Shown: positions 44,450 through 52,329 of the stretch, one piece after another
Layout of the letters: the number at the start of each line of letters is the position of its first letter
Numbering within the stretch: position 1 is the stretch's first letter
NCBI GenBank assembly: GCA_004173235.1
Contig: SEAC01000025.1
Coordinates: forward strand, 124,001 to 188,000
DNA length: 64,000 bases
From: Chitinophagaceae bacterium
GTDB taxonomy: Bacteria; Bacteroidota; Bacteroidia; Chitinophagales; Chitinophagaceae
Direction: 5' to 3'
Notes under the pieces: model-generated
The model's input: the letters and a program-made list of their open reading frames with translations, nothing else
Told to the model about the DNA's origin: nothing
Database searches by the model: none
Translations under genes and position numbers: made by a program

Positions 44450-44481
44450 ACCAATAAACCAATACACTGATAAACCAATAG
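44450..44481. repeat. Period-8 word repeat, ACCAATAA family (right of four-helix gene)
   Basis: Four 8-mers: accaataa, accaatac, actgataa, accaatag. It is the inverse of the array at 43874 and ends nine bases before the last codon of the broken folE. Confidence 0.8.
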
Positions 44482-44490
44482 CCCTCCCTC

Positions 44491-44987
44491 CTAGGAGAGG
44501 CTGGTTCCGATCAATTTCAGGAATTCGTTGCGGGTGACGTGGTTGTCGAGGAATTCGCCGTGGAAGGCGGAAGTGGTGGTGACGGAATTTTGCTTTTGCA
44601 CGCCGCGCATCATCATCGGCGGGCATACACGTCCACCACGCGTGCGAGCTTGCTGAGACCGGTTATGTAGCCATTGGGGATATAGGCGATGTGCGCCTTG
44701 CCGTAAAACGGATGAAGGTGGTGCTCGCACATCGAATACAGCTCGATGTCTTTCACGATCACCATCTCGCTTACGTCTTCGCGGAAGCGGGCGGAATTGA
44801 GTATGTGCACTGCATCGAGTGTGTAGCCCTGCGTGTTGTATTGCATTGCCTTCGCGGCGCGCTCCGGTGTTTTTACCAGCCCTTCGCGACCGACGTCTTC
44901 GCCGGTAAGCTCAATGATCTTTTTGTAGGCATCCATCATGCCTTCCGTTACATCCTGGTCGTAGTATTCTTTCTTGTGGTAAGCCAT
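44491..44987 (-). pseudogene. folE: Broken GTP cyclohydrolase I (internal deletion)
   Basis: The N-terminal frame (ATG 44987) encodes a normal FolE up to [14 protein letters not shown], with the zinc motif CEHHLHPF, and then hits TGA at 44613. The C-terminal part continues in another frame from [12 protein letters not shown] to FLKLIGTSLS (stop at 44491). Compared with intact FolE, about 34-35 codons are missing at the junction, including the QVQERL helix and the second zinc Cys that precedes MMMRG, and the frame is shifted by one. FolE would make dihydroneopterin triphosphate for folate and pterin synthesis. Either the gene is dead or the sequence has a local assembly error. Confidence 0.88.
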
Positions 44988-45053
44988 AACAACATCTAAT
45001 TATCTCGGATGCAGGATGCCGGATCGAAAGTATCAGACACCACACATTCGTCG

Positions 45054-45470
45054 TTAGTCAACTGGGTATTCAACGTAATTGCGCGGCGTTTCATAAAGCC
45101 GCAGCTTGAGGTCGAGTTCGCTGTCGATGTAGGGCCGAAGCAGGCGATAGATGACGATGGCGATGTTCTCGGCCGTCGGGTTCATCTCGCGAAACTCCTT
45201 TGTATCCAGGTTCAGGTTCTTATGGTCGAAGCGCTCTACCACCTGCTGCTGCACGAGGTCGGAAAGCACCTTCATATCCATCACGAATCCCGTCCGCGCG
45301 TTCACCTCGCCGGTCACCTTGATCTCCAGCTCGTAGTTGTGGCCGTGGTAGTGCGGGAGGCTGCACTTGCCGAACACCTTGGCGTTGAGCTCGTCGGTCC
45401 AGTCGCGGTTGTACAGGCGATGGGCGGCGTTGAAGTGCTCGCGGCGAAAAACGGATACTCTCTCTCCCAT
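45054..45470 (-). CDS. 6-pyruvoyltetrahydropterin synthase/QueD family, copy 1
   Basis: A 138-residue PTPS-fold protein. Zinc His residues are in FNAAHRLYN and HYHGHNYELEI; the catalytic Cys is in FGKCSLPH, the Asp-His pair in FDHKNLNLDT and the Glu in YETPRNYVEY. Motif order and spacing fit PTPS/QueD enzymes that act on dihydroneopterin triphosphate, either for pterin or queuosine precursor synthesis. It lies just upstream of the broken folE on the same strand. The second copy is 43 bases upstream. Confidence 0.9.
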   Translation of the reverse strand: MGERVSVFRREHFNAAHRLYNRDWTDELNAKVFGKCSLPHYHGHNYELEIKVTGEVNARTGFVMDMKVLSDLVQQQVVERFDHKNLNLDTKEFREMNPTAENIAIVIYRLLRPYIDSELDLKLRLYETPRNYVEYPVD

Positions 45471-45513
45471 GGGTGCTTCTTAAAACGAATAAATGTAGCA
45501 AAGGTTCGCCGCC

Positions 45514-45930
45514 TTATCGTTCCTCACCAAAATACTCAACGAAAATGCGCGGCGTTTCATACAGCTTGATGCAGTGCAACTGCACGCCTTCGGGAAGGTG
45601 CGGACGTAGCTGGTTCCAGATGCCGATGGCGAGGTTTTCGGTGGAGCAGAGCTGGTCTTGAAGAAATGCAACGTCGAGGTTGAGGTTACGATGGTCTACC
45701 AGTTCGACGACGTGCACGCGGATCAGCTCGCTGAGCTTTTTCACGTCCATCACGAAGCCCGTTTCGGTGCTGGGGCGTCCCTTTACCGTAACGTACAGCT
45801 CGTAATTGTGTCCATGCCAATTAGAATTGGCGCACTTGCCAAAAACAGCATCGTTCTGCTCCGGCGTCCAGTTGGGGTTGTACAACTTGTGCGCCGCATT
45901 AAAATGCTCCACACGCGTAAGAAATACCAT
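45514..45930 (-). CDS. 6-pyruvoyltetrahydropterin synthase/QueD family, copy 2
   Basis: A 138-residue paralogue of copy 1 with the same key positions: FNAAHKLYN, FGKCANSN, WHGHNYEL, VDHRNLNLDV and YETPRIFVEY. The STENLAIGIWNQL helix is close to that of animal-type PTPS. It is the first gene of the run copy 2, copy 1, folE remnant. A TAnnTTTG box (TATCTTTG read leftward at 45955-45948) lies 17 bases upstream of ATG 45930. Two paralogues suggest a split of labour, for example pterin versus queuosine; which is which cannot be decided. Confidence 0.9.
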   Translation of the reverse strand: MVFLTRVEHFNAAHKLYNPNWTPEQNDAVFGKCANSNWHGHNYELYVTVKGRPSTETGFVMDVKKLSELIRVHVVELVDHRNLNLDVAFLQDQLCSTENLAIGIWNQLRPHLPEGVQLHCIKLYETPRIFVEYFGEER

Positions 45931-45947
45931 CGATCCGATTATTTGCG

Positions 45948-45955
45948 CAAAGATA
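45948..45955 (-). promoter_or_regulatory. TAnnTTTG box upstream of PTPS copy 2
   Basis: Read leftward the sequence is TATCTTTG, matching the Bacteroidota -7 element, 17 bases before the start codon at 45930. Confidence 0.5.
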
Positions 45956-45966
45956 AACCGGTGGTG

Positions 45967-46006
45967 TTGGTTTATTGGTTTATTGGTTTATTGGTTTATT
46001 GGTACG
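45967..46006. repeat. Period-8 word repeat, TTGGTTTA family
   Basis: Five 8-mers: four perfect ttggttta followed by ttggtacg. It lies in the divergent gap between PTPS copy 2 and mqnB and is the inverse of the array at 44450. Confidence 0.85.
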
Positions 46007-46042
46007 CGTCAGGCTGAGCAAAGCCGAAACCTGTCCGGCAGT

Positions 46043-46050
46043 TAATTTTG
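46043..46050 (+). promoter_or_regulatory. TAnnTTTG box adjacent to mqnB start
   Basis: TAATTTTG ends three bases before ATG 46054, again suggesting a leaderless or nearly leaderless transcript. Confidence 0.5.
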
Positions 46051-46053
46051 CTC

Positions 46054-46701
46054 ATGGCCCGCATCCTCTTATGCTCCGCAACCGCCTTCGAAATCCAGCC
46101 CACGATCGATGTGATTGCACAATATAAAGATGCGATGGAAGTGCTGGTGACGGGCGTAGGGATGATGGAGACGGCGTTCGCCCTCGCCACCCGGCTGTCC
46201 GCCTCATCACACACGATCCTGCTCCAGGCGGGGATCGCAGGCTGCATGGAACCGGCGTTTGCCTTGAGCTCCGTTGTGGCCATTGGCTCCGACGGCATCG
46301 GCGACCAGGGAGTTTTCGAAAGGGGCGTTTTCCGCAACACGTTCGACCTTGGCTTCGGCAACCCCGATGATGGGATCTGGCGCGGCGGCCGGCTGCCGAA
46401 TGAAAGCGGCCTGCCCGAGCGCAGCGGCTTGCCCCTAGTGGCTGCGGTGAGCGTGAACCACATCAGCACCAATGCGGCCCAGATCGACCACTATCGGCAG
46501 TCGTGCGGCGCCGTAGCCGAATCAATGGAGGGCGCCGCATTTCACTATGCGGCACGAAAATGGGGGCTACCCTTCCTGCAGCTACGCGCATTTTCCAACT
46601 ACATTGGCGAGCGCGACAAAAGCAAGTGGCAGCTGCGCGAAAGCATCGCCGCATTGAACGAACAGCTACAAAACATCATCCCACAACTTCTTTCCCAATG
46701 A
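46054..46701 (+). CDS. mqnB: Futalosine hydrolase
   Basis: A 215-residue nucleosidase of the MTA/SAH nucleosidase fold, which releases hypoxanthine from futalosine in the alternative menaquinone pathway. MARILLCSATAFEIQPTI opens the protein, VTGVGMMETAFALATRL is near residue 32, the nucleoside-binding SMEGAAFHYAA near residue 155 and LRAFSNYIGERDKSKW near residue 175. The ATG of mqnD overlaps its stop (ATGA), so the two are translationally coupled, which strongly supports the assignment. Confidence 0.92.
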   Translation: MARILLCSATAFEIQPTIDVIAQYKDAMEVLVTGVGMMETAFALATRLSASSHTILLQAGIAGCMEPAFALSSVVAIGSDGIGDQGVFERGVFRNTFDLGFGNPDDGIWRGGRLPNESGLPERSGLPLVAAVSVNHISTNAAQIDHYRQSCGAVAESMEGAAFHYAARKWGLPFLQLRAFSNYIGERDKSKWQLRESIAALNEQLQNIIPQLLSQ

Positions 46702-47519
46702 AACTGACCCTTGGCTTTTCTCCCTGCCCCAACGATACTTTCATCTTCGATGCACTGGTGAATGGCGGCATCGATACCGGCGAGCTTCGCTACGAGCCTG
46801 TGCTTGAAGACGTGCAAACCCTCAACGAGTGGGCGGCACAGGGCAGGCTGGACATCAGCAAAATGAGCTTCCCTGCACTCTTCCAAAACAGCGGCGACTA
46901 TCGCCTGCTCAATGTGGGGGCCGCTCTGGGCAAGGGTGTGGGCCCGCTGCTCATCGCGCGACGCCTCGTAGATCTTCCCAGCCCGGACCATTGCCGCATC
47001 GCCATTCCGGGTGTCAACACAACCGCGAATTTTCTCCTCCATCATGCCTTTCCTACCGTGAGTCAGCTTGTGCCGATGTTGTTTTCCAACATCGAAGACG
47101 CCGTGCTCAGCGGCGATGTGGACATGGGCGTCATCATCCACGAGAACCGCTTCACCTACCAGCAGAAAGGGCTACTGAAAGTTGCCGACCTGGGCGAAGT
47201 GTGGGAACAAAAAACCGGCGCGGCGATCCCGCTTGGTTGCATTGCCATCCGCAGGGAATTAGGTGAGGAGCTTGCGCATACCGTAGAACTACAGATCCGC
47301 GAGAGCCTTATCCATTCCTTCAAACACTACCCTGCGGTTTCCAGCTATGTGAAGGAACACGCCCAGGCAATGGATGAAGCAGTAATGCGCCAGCACATTG
47401 AGCTGTATGTAAACGACTACACCATGGAGTTTGGTGAAAGCGGCCGTGCGGCGATCGATGGGTTCGCCCGTATTTATACGGATAAAGCAAAAACCGATGC
47501 GCCGCGGCTATGGGAATAG
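46698..47519 (+). CDS. mqnD: 1,4-dihydroxy-6-naphthoate synthase
   Basis: A 273-residue MqnD of the periplasmic-binding-protein-like fold, which converts cyclic de-hypoxanthine futalosine to 1,4-dihydroxy-6-naphthoate. The start LGFSPCPNDTFIFDALV is the family signature; ISKMSFPAL, GKGVGPLLI and MGVIIHENRFTY also fit. It overlaps mqnB by 4 bases. Its 3' end overlaps the convergent photolyase gene by 12 bases. A CCGTA-N4-TACGG palindrome lies near its end. Confidence 0.95.
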   Translation: MKLTLGFSPCPNDTFIFDALVNGGIDTGELRYEPVLEDVQTLNEWAAQGRLDISKMSFPALFQNSGDYRLLNVGAALGKGVGPLLIARRLVDLPSPDHCRIAIPGVNTTANFLLHHAFPTVSQLVPMLFSNIEDAVLSGDVDMGVIIHENRFTYQQKGLLKVADLGEVWEQKTGAAIPLGCIAIRRELGEELAHTVELQIRESLIHSFKHYPAVSSYVKEHAQAMDEAVMRQHIELYVNDYTMEFGESGRAAIDGFARIYTDKAKTDAPRLWE

Positions 47520-48830
47520 GTTGCCCTGGCCGGTGCGATCGAGCGCTTTTTTGTAGGCACCGATACATCGTGCGGTAGCGGTTTTATGATCCACGATCGG
47601 CGCGGGGTAAGCATCGGTGTCCCACTCGGGCACCCACCGGCGGATGTATGCGTTGTCGGGATCGAAACGCTTTGCCTGCAGCGCCGGGTTGAACACCCGG
47701 AAGTACGGCGCAGCATCACACCCGCAACCCGCAACCCATTGCCAGTTGCCGTTGTTGGCCGACAATTCGAAATCCATCAGCTTCTCAGCGAACCAGGCTT
47801 CACCCCATCGCCAGTCGATGAGCAGGTGCTTGCATAAAAAGGAAGCGGCCACCATGCGCACCCGGTTGTGCATGAAGCCCGTTTGCGCAAGCTCGCGCAT
47901 CCCCGCATCTACCAACGGATAGCCGGTTGTGCCGGCACGCCAGCGGTTAAAGCCTTCTTCATCATCGCGCCATGCGATCCGGTCATACTCGGGCTTGAAC
48001 GCCCTGTCCACCGAAGGAAAATGCCAAAGGATCTGCATAAAGAATTCGCGCCAGCAAAGTTCCTTCACAAACGTTTCGCTATGCAGCATTGCCTGCGACA
48101 ACAGTTGCCGCACGCTCACCGTGCCGAACCGAAGGTGCACGCCGAGGCGCGTGGTACCTGCCACCGCAGGCAGGTCGCGGTGATCGTGGTAGTTGCGGAG
48201 AAGCTGCGCAGACGGAACAGGTACTTCGAGCGGAGAAAGTGGCTCGGAAAAACCCATTTCGGCAAGCGTTGGCCAGCGCAGTTGGGGCCCCTTGTAGAAA
48301 TACGGGAACGCATTTTCAGAAGGGAACGAAGGAATGCCTTCCGCCAGTAACCGTGCGTACCACTTTTTGTAGAATGGAGTGTACACGAGGTACGGCTTAC
48401 CATCGTCTTTGGTTACTTCCGACTTTTCGAAAAGCACCTGGTCTTTAAAAGTGTGCAGCGGGATACCGTTTAACGAGAGCAACTGCGCCACCGCAGCATC
48501 GCGCTCCTGCGCGTAAGGTTCATAGTCGCCGTTGGTGTAGACAGCTCCTATTTTATAACGCTTCAAAAGGTCGGCGAAGGCGGCCAGTGGCTCGGCATGG
48601 AACACTTCGATGGGAGCGCCCAGCGCTAGGAGCTGATTGCGCATCGCTTCAAGGGCAGAATAAATGAAAGGAACCCGGCGGTCGTCGGCTTCCAGCCGGG
48701 AAAGGATCAAAGGGTCGAAAATAAAAACGGGCAGCAGGGGCCTACCGGCTTGCAGGGCCTGGTAAAGGCCGTGGTTGTCGTGCAGGCGCAGGTCGCGGCG
48801 AAACCAAAAGATGTTGATAGCGGAACTCAC
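47508..48830 (-). CDS. phr: Deoxyribodipyrimidine photolyase
   Basis: A 440-residue photolyase. The N-terminal alpha/beta domain (INIFWFRRDLRLHDNHGLY) is followed by the FAD-binding helical domain, with WREFFMQILWHFP near residue 265 and the tryptophan-rich WRAGTTGYPLVDAGMREL, FLCKHLLIDWRWGEAWF and NGNWQWVAGCGCDAAPYFR motifs typical of class I CPD photolyases. It repairs UV-induced pyrimidine dimers with blue light. GTG 48830 shares its first base with the TAG stop of the upstream aminotransferase, so translation is coupled. Confidence 0.94.
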   Translation of the reverse strand: MSSAINIFWFRRDLRLHDNHGLYQALQAGRPLLPVFIFDPLILSRLEADDRRVPFIYSALEAMRNQLLALGAPIEVFHAEPLAAFADLLKRYKIGAVYTNGDYEPYAQERDAAVAQLLSLNGIPLHTFKDQVLFEKSEVTKDDGKPYLVYTPFYKKWYARLLAEGIPSFPSENAFPYFYKGPQLRWPTLAEMGFSEPLSPLEVPVPSAQLLRNYHDHRDLPAVAGTTRLGVHLRFGTVSVRQLLSQAMLHSETFVKELCWREFFMQILWHFPSVDRAFKPEYDRIAWRDDEEGFNRWRAGTTGYPLVDAGMRELAQTGFMHNRVRMVAASFLCKHLLIDWRWGEAWFAEKLMDFELSANNGNWQWVAGCGCDAAPYFRVFNPALQAKRFDPDNAYIRRWVPEWDTDAYPAPIVDHKTATARCIGAYKKALDRTGQGNLFP

Positions 48831-49660
48831 TACGGTGCAACAAGCGCATTGTTAAAAGGTTGTCCAAGAAGCCCATAAAGTTCCTTACACACGGCGTGCG
48901 CATACGTGCGCTGGCGAAATCGCGCCACCCAGCGGATGCCTTTCACCGCGTTTGTGATGAACAGCTCCTCTGCTTCTAGAAGGTCTTCCATGGTGAGCCC
49001 CAGCTCCTGAACAGGCCTCCCGGCGGCAGCAAGTAACGACATCAGGTGCCTGCGCAGCACGCCGTCGATGGCGCCCTCCGAGAGCGGCGGCGTTTGCACG
49101 ATTCCTCCACGAACAACAAATACGTTGCCCCGGGCCGCATCGCAAACGTTTCCCTGCGCGTTGAGCAAAAAGCATTCATCCACGCCCGTGTCGGCAGCGC
49201 GCCGCGCCGCAAGGAGGTAAGGAAGATAGTTGGCGCGCTTCAGGCTCGAATAGGCATCAGGTGCGATCCGCGCATCGGCAAACACTTCGATGCTCCAGCC
49301 GCGCTCGTTCCACCCATGGTCAGCAGCTGCAAGCGGCGCCGCTTCCGCCACAAAGCCGAGGCCCGCACCTTCGCGGTACAGGTGCAGCCTCAGCCGACCG
49401 GCAGCCGCACACTCGTTACGAAGGGCAAGCTCTCGCAGGATATTTTCGAGCACGCTTCGTTGCAAAGCTGCGTCGTTCATTCCCAATCGCGTCAGCCCTT
49501 GTTGCAGCCGGGCCCAGTGTAAGTGCATCAGTGGGATCTCTCCTGCGGCCATCCGCATCGTCTCAAAAAGGCCTTCGCCCCATTTGAAGGAAGGATTGTC
49601 GCCCGCAAGCACAGGATCCAAAGTGTCGGCGAATCGTCCGTTATGGCAGAGAAGTGGCAT
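48830..49660 (-). CDS. Class IV aminotransferase (aminodeoxychorismate lyase-like)
   Basis: A 276-residue fold-type IV PLP enzyme. MPLLCHNGRFADTLDPVLAG starts the protein, WGEGLFETMR is near residue 27, the PLP Lys is in YSSLKRANYLP near residue 140, and DECFLLNAQGNVCDAARGNVFVV and SEGAIDGVLRRHL follow. The motif set fits both aminodeoxychorismate lyase and branched-chain/D-amino acid aminotransferases; the size and LFETMR favour the first. Its stop codon overlaps the GTG start of the photolyase, whose antenna cofactor can be a folate. That link is inference. Confidence 0.85.
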   Translation of the reverse strand: MPLLCHNGRFADTLDPVLAGDNPSFKWGEGLFETMRMAAGEIPLMHLHWARLQQGLTRLGMNDAALQRSVLENILRELALRNECAAAGRLRLHLYREGAGLGFVAEAAPLAAADHGWNERGWSIEVFADARIAPDAYSSLKRANYLPYLLAARRAADTGVDECFLLNAQGNVCDAARGNVFVVRGGIVQTPPLSEGAIDGVLRRHLMSLLAAAGRPVQELGLTMEDLLEAEELFITNAVKGIRWVARFRQRTYAHAVCKELYGLLGQPFNNALVAP

Positions 49661-49683
49661 CCCGCAAAATAGTATTTTCAAGG

Positions 49684-50208
49684 ATGCAATTCGATCAGTA
49701 CCGCATCCGCCCGTTGCAGCGCGACGATTTCGAACAATGGTTCGGACTGGTGCACCGCAACCGCGACCGGCTCGACTTCTTTGCCAGCACGGTTCAGCGC
49801 ACGCACACACCGGTAGCGGCGCGTGCCTTCCTCGACGAGCTGCTGCTCAAGGCAGATGATCGCAGCTACGTTCCGTTTGTGATCGAAGACATGCAGACGG
49901 TTGCGCTCGTAGGATTTCTCGACCTGAAGAACATCGACTGGCACATACCCAAAGCCGAAATGGGCGGCTACCTCGATATTGCCGTTGCGGGCCAGGGCCT
50001 TGCCACGCGCGCCTTTCGGGCACTCTGCGATCATTGCTTCGATACGTTGGGGTTTGCGAAACTGTTCCTGCGCACGCACGTGAGCAATGTGCCTGCCATC
50101 CGCGTTGCCGAAGGCGCGGGCTTCGAACGTGAAGGACTCATTCGGCGCGACTACAAGACCGCCACAGGGGAAGTAGTGGACCTGCTCTACTTCGGGCGCA
50201 TTTCCTGA
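49684..50208 (+). CDS. GNAT acetyltransferase, RimJ/RimL type
   Basis: A 174-residue acetyltransferase of the RimJ/RimL group (MQFDQYRIRPLQRDDFEQWF at the start). The acetyl-CoA motif lies in GGYLDIAVAGQGLATRAFRAL near residue 100; LFLRTHVSNVPAIRVAEGAGF near residue 132 and REGLIRRDY also fit the family. It may acetylate protein N-termini or small amines. It is divergent from the aminotransferase gene with 23 bases between the starts. ATG 49684 gives the natural start. Confidence 0.88.
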   Translation: MQFDQYRIRPLQRDDFEQWFGLVHRNRDRLDFFASTVQRTHTPVAARAFLDELLLKADDRSYVPFVIEDMQTVALVGFLDLKNIDWHIPKAEMGGYLDIAVAGQGLATRAFRALCDHCFDTLGFAKLFLRTHVSNVPAIRVAEGAGFEREGLIRRDYKTATGEVVDLLYFGRIS

Positions 50209-50262
50209 GATGCGTGCACCACTGCAAACACGCCTACTTTTACCTTTCTAAAATGCAACATT

Positions 50263-50706
50263 ATGGGCGCCTGGGGCACTGGCTATTTTGAAAACGATGC
50301 TGCTTTCGATTATATGGACGACATCGAAGATACGGATGACCCGGTTGATATGATCGAGGACATTTTTTCGGAAGCAATGCAGAGCGAAGAACTGGACTCC
50401 GACACAGGAAGCGCGGTCATTGTTGCTGCGGCCTACATCGATCGGCAGGTGAATGGCACACGTTACACCGAGGCCAGCGACGAAGAAGAATTCCCGATCG
50501 ACAGCTTTGCCGCGCGGAACCCGGATGTGGATCTTGCACCCTTTCGTACACAGGCAATGGAAGCGCTCCGAAAAGTGCTGGAACCCACTTCAGAGCTTCG
50601 CCAGCTTTGGGACGAAAACGCAACCGATGGCCCGATATGGCGGCAGTCGATCGAAGCGCTTATCGGCCGCCTCGATAAAAAATCTTCCCCTCTTCGATCC
50701 GTATAA
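50263..50706 (+). CDS. DUF4259 protein
   Basis: A 147-residue acidic protein starting MGAWGTGYFENDAAFDYMDD, the standard DUF4259 opening. It contains DSFAARNPDVDLAPFRTQA and LWDENATDGPIWRQSIEAL. Members are small cytoplasmic proteins of unknown function. A CCGTA-TAAA-TACGG palindrome spans the stop codon, and a terminator follows. Confidence 0.88.
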   Translation: MGAWGTGYFENDAAFDYMDDIEDTDDPVDMIEDIFSEAMQSEELDSDTGSAVIVAAAYIDRQVNGTRYTEASDEEEFPIDSFAARNPDVDLAPFRTQAMEALRKVLEPTSELRQLWDENATDGPIWRQSIEALIGRLDKKSSPLRSV

Positions 50707-50721
50707 ATACGGGAACGAAAA

Positions 50722-50740
50722 AGCCCCCGGATCGGGGGCT
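50722..50740. terminator. Terminator between convergent genes
   Basis: AGCCCCC pairs with GGGGGCT with A residues before and T-rich DNA after, lying between the DUF4259 gene and the convergent response regulator. Confidence 0.75.
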
Positions 50741-50762
50741 CGTGAGTTTTTAATGGCATGGC

Positions 50763-51431
50763 TCATTGCTCCTGGGTGACGATGCCTGCTTTTACGGCGT
50801 ACATCACGAGGCCGGCCATGGACTTCGCGCCCGTCTTCACTTTGAGCTTGTCGCGGATGGCCTCCACCGTGCGCGGCGAGATCTCCACCATTTCCGCTAT
50901 CTCTTTTGTGCTTTTCTCTTCGCACATCAGCTTCAGGATCATTTTTTCCTTGTCGGTGAGCGGCGCCTCGAGGTCCATATCGCGCGGCTCGTTGCGTGTG
51001 CGGAGCCGGTTGAGCAACGCTTTATTGGTAAGGTCGTTGAAATAAAATTCGTCTTCGAAGCAAGTCTTCACCGCCTGGTAGATCGTTTCGGAATCAGACT
51101 CTTTGGTGAGGTACGAGTTGGCGCCCAGCTCCATCATCCGGCTGATCATCGAATGGTCGTTGTGCATCGACAGCATGATCACTTTCACATCGGGGTACAG
51201 CTTCTTGATCTCCGGAAGCGTGGAGAGTCCGTCCATGATCGGCATCTGGATATCGAGAAGGATCACGTCGGGGTGAATGTGGCGAAGGAGGTTGAGCAGT
51301 TGCATTCCGTTCTCGGCTTCGGCAACCATCTGAATGTCACGGTAAGCAGACAGGGACGTCTTCACGCCGGTGCGGAAAAGGTGGTGGTCGTCGGCGATCG
51401 CCACTTTAATGCGTTCTTCAGGATTTTTCAT
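50763..51431 (-). CDS. LuxR/NarL-type response regulator
   Basis: A 222-residue regulator. Receiver at residues 8-125 (IKVAIADDHHLFRTG, acceptor Asp in VILLDIQMPIMDG), and a LuxR-type helix-turn-helix at about 155-215 (LTDKEKMILKLMCEEKSTKEIAEMV, PRTVEAIRDKL). The same end motif (AGLVMYAVKAG) recurs in three other regulators here. No kinase is adjacent, so it is an orphan. A palindrome with an ATCGTA-AAAA-TACGAT layout lies about 90 bases upstream and may be its own operator. ATG 51431 was chosen as the receiver start. Confidence 0.92.
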   Translation of the reverse strand: MKNPEERIKVAIADDHHLFRTGVKTSLSAYRDIQMVAEAENGMQLLNLLRHIHPDVILLDIQMPIMDGLSTLPEIKKLYPDVKVIMLSMHNDHSMISRMMELGANSYLTKESDSETIYQAVKTCFEDEFYFNDLTNKALLNRLRTRNEPRDMDLEAPLTDKEKMILKLMCEEKSTKEIAEMVEISPRTVEAIRDKLKVKTGAKSMAGLVMYAVKAGIVTQEQ

Positions 51432-51520
51432 AACAGTTATTGGTTGCGCAGAGAAGTAGTTTAACGATACAAAGGTACCTGCTCTGTTCCTACGGGGAAA
51501 GGGGTAATTACGTCTTTTCG

Positions 51521-51538
51521 CATCGTAAAAATACGATG
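51521..51538. promoter_or_regulatory. Operator-like palindrome upstream of response regulator
   Basis: CATCGTA-AAAA-TACGATG has 7-bp perfect arms and an A4 centre, and lies 90 bases upstream of ATG 51431. The arms carry the GTA/TAC core also seen in the palindrome at 58269. Confidence 0.5.
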
Positions 51539-51569
51539 GCTGCACTTCCAAAGCAATAGGAGCTTACAC

Positions 51570-52319
51570 CTAGCGGCTGCGGGAGGCGACTACATAGGCC
51601 ACCGAATCGCCGGGCCGGAAGGGGCGTTTGCGGAGTGTGCTCCACACGCCTTCCAGCCGTAAGCCCGCCCTTTCGAAAAAGCCTTCGATCTCGTTGAGAC
51701 TGTAGATGTAGTCCACGCCGGGTATGTTTTCCACCTGCTGATGCTCGTCGATCAGGATATGCTCCGACTCGATGCGTGCGGGCGAATGGCGCCAGCGGCT
51801 GGACACGAGGTATTTGTAGCCTTCAAGCTCGCTCCATACACGCTCCTGGAAGTGGCGCAGCGCGACCTCGGCGATGGTCCAGCTGTTGAAAATGAAGCGG
51901 CCACCGGGGCGGAGCGCCTCTCCGATGGTGCTGCAAAGCCGGGCCGTGTCGGCAGGATCGAAGAAAGCAAAGGAATTGCCCATGCAAAGCACGGCATCGA
52001 AGGCGGCGGGTGCCGGGCGATATTCAAGGGCGGATGCACAAACCGCTTCCACGGGCAGGTTTTCGGATGAAGCGCGGTCGCGGATCTCCTGGATGTAGAC
52101 GGACGAATTATCGACTGCGGTAACGTTCAGACCGCGACGTGCCAGCTCGAGTGCGTGCCGGCCGTAGCCGCACAACAGGTCCAAAACGGGAGCGCCGGGC
52201 TTGAGGCCAGCGAGCTCGCCAATGAAATCGCACTCCGCTTCCGTGAGCCCCGGCGGGATGGTGCGGCGCCACACCTCGCGGTACTGGCCATCAAAAAAAC
52301 GATCGTTGATATTTTCCAA
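51570..52319 (-). CDS. Class I SAM-dependent methyltransferase
   Basis: A 249-residue methyltransferase. The SAM-binding motif VLDLLCGYGRHALELARRG is near residue 45, VTAVDNSSVYI near residue 65, FDAVLCMGNSFAFF near residue 105 and LRPGGRFIFNSW near residue 136. No membrane segment is present. It begins 10 bases after the stop of an upstream LuxR-type regulator (52330), so they may be one unit. The substrate is unknown, and small-molecule methylation is a family-level guess. Confidence 0.88.
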   Translation of the reverse strand: MENINDRFFDGQYREVWRRTIPPGLTEAECDFIGELAGLKPGAPVLDLLCGYGRHALELARRGLNVTAVDNSSVYIQEIRDRASSENLPVEAVCASALEYRPAPAAFDAVLCMGNSFAFFDPADTARLCSTIGEALRPGGRFIFNSWTIAEVALRHFQERVWSELEGYKYLVSSRWRHSPARIESEHILIDEHQQVENIPGVDYIYSLNEIEGFFERAGLRLEGVWSTLRKRPFRPGDSVAYVVASRSR

Positions 52320-52329
52320 GAGAAAGGAG

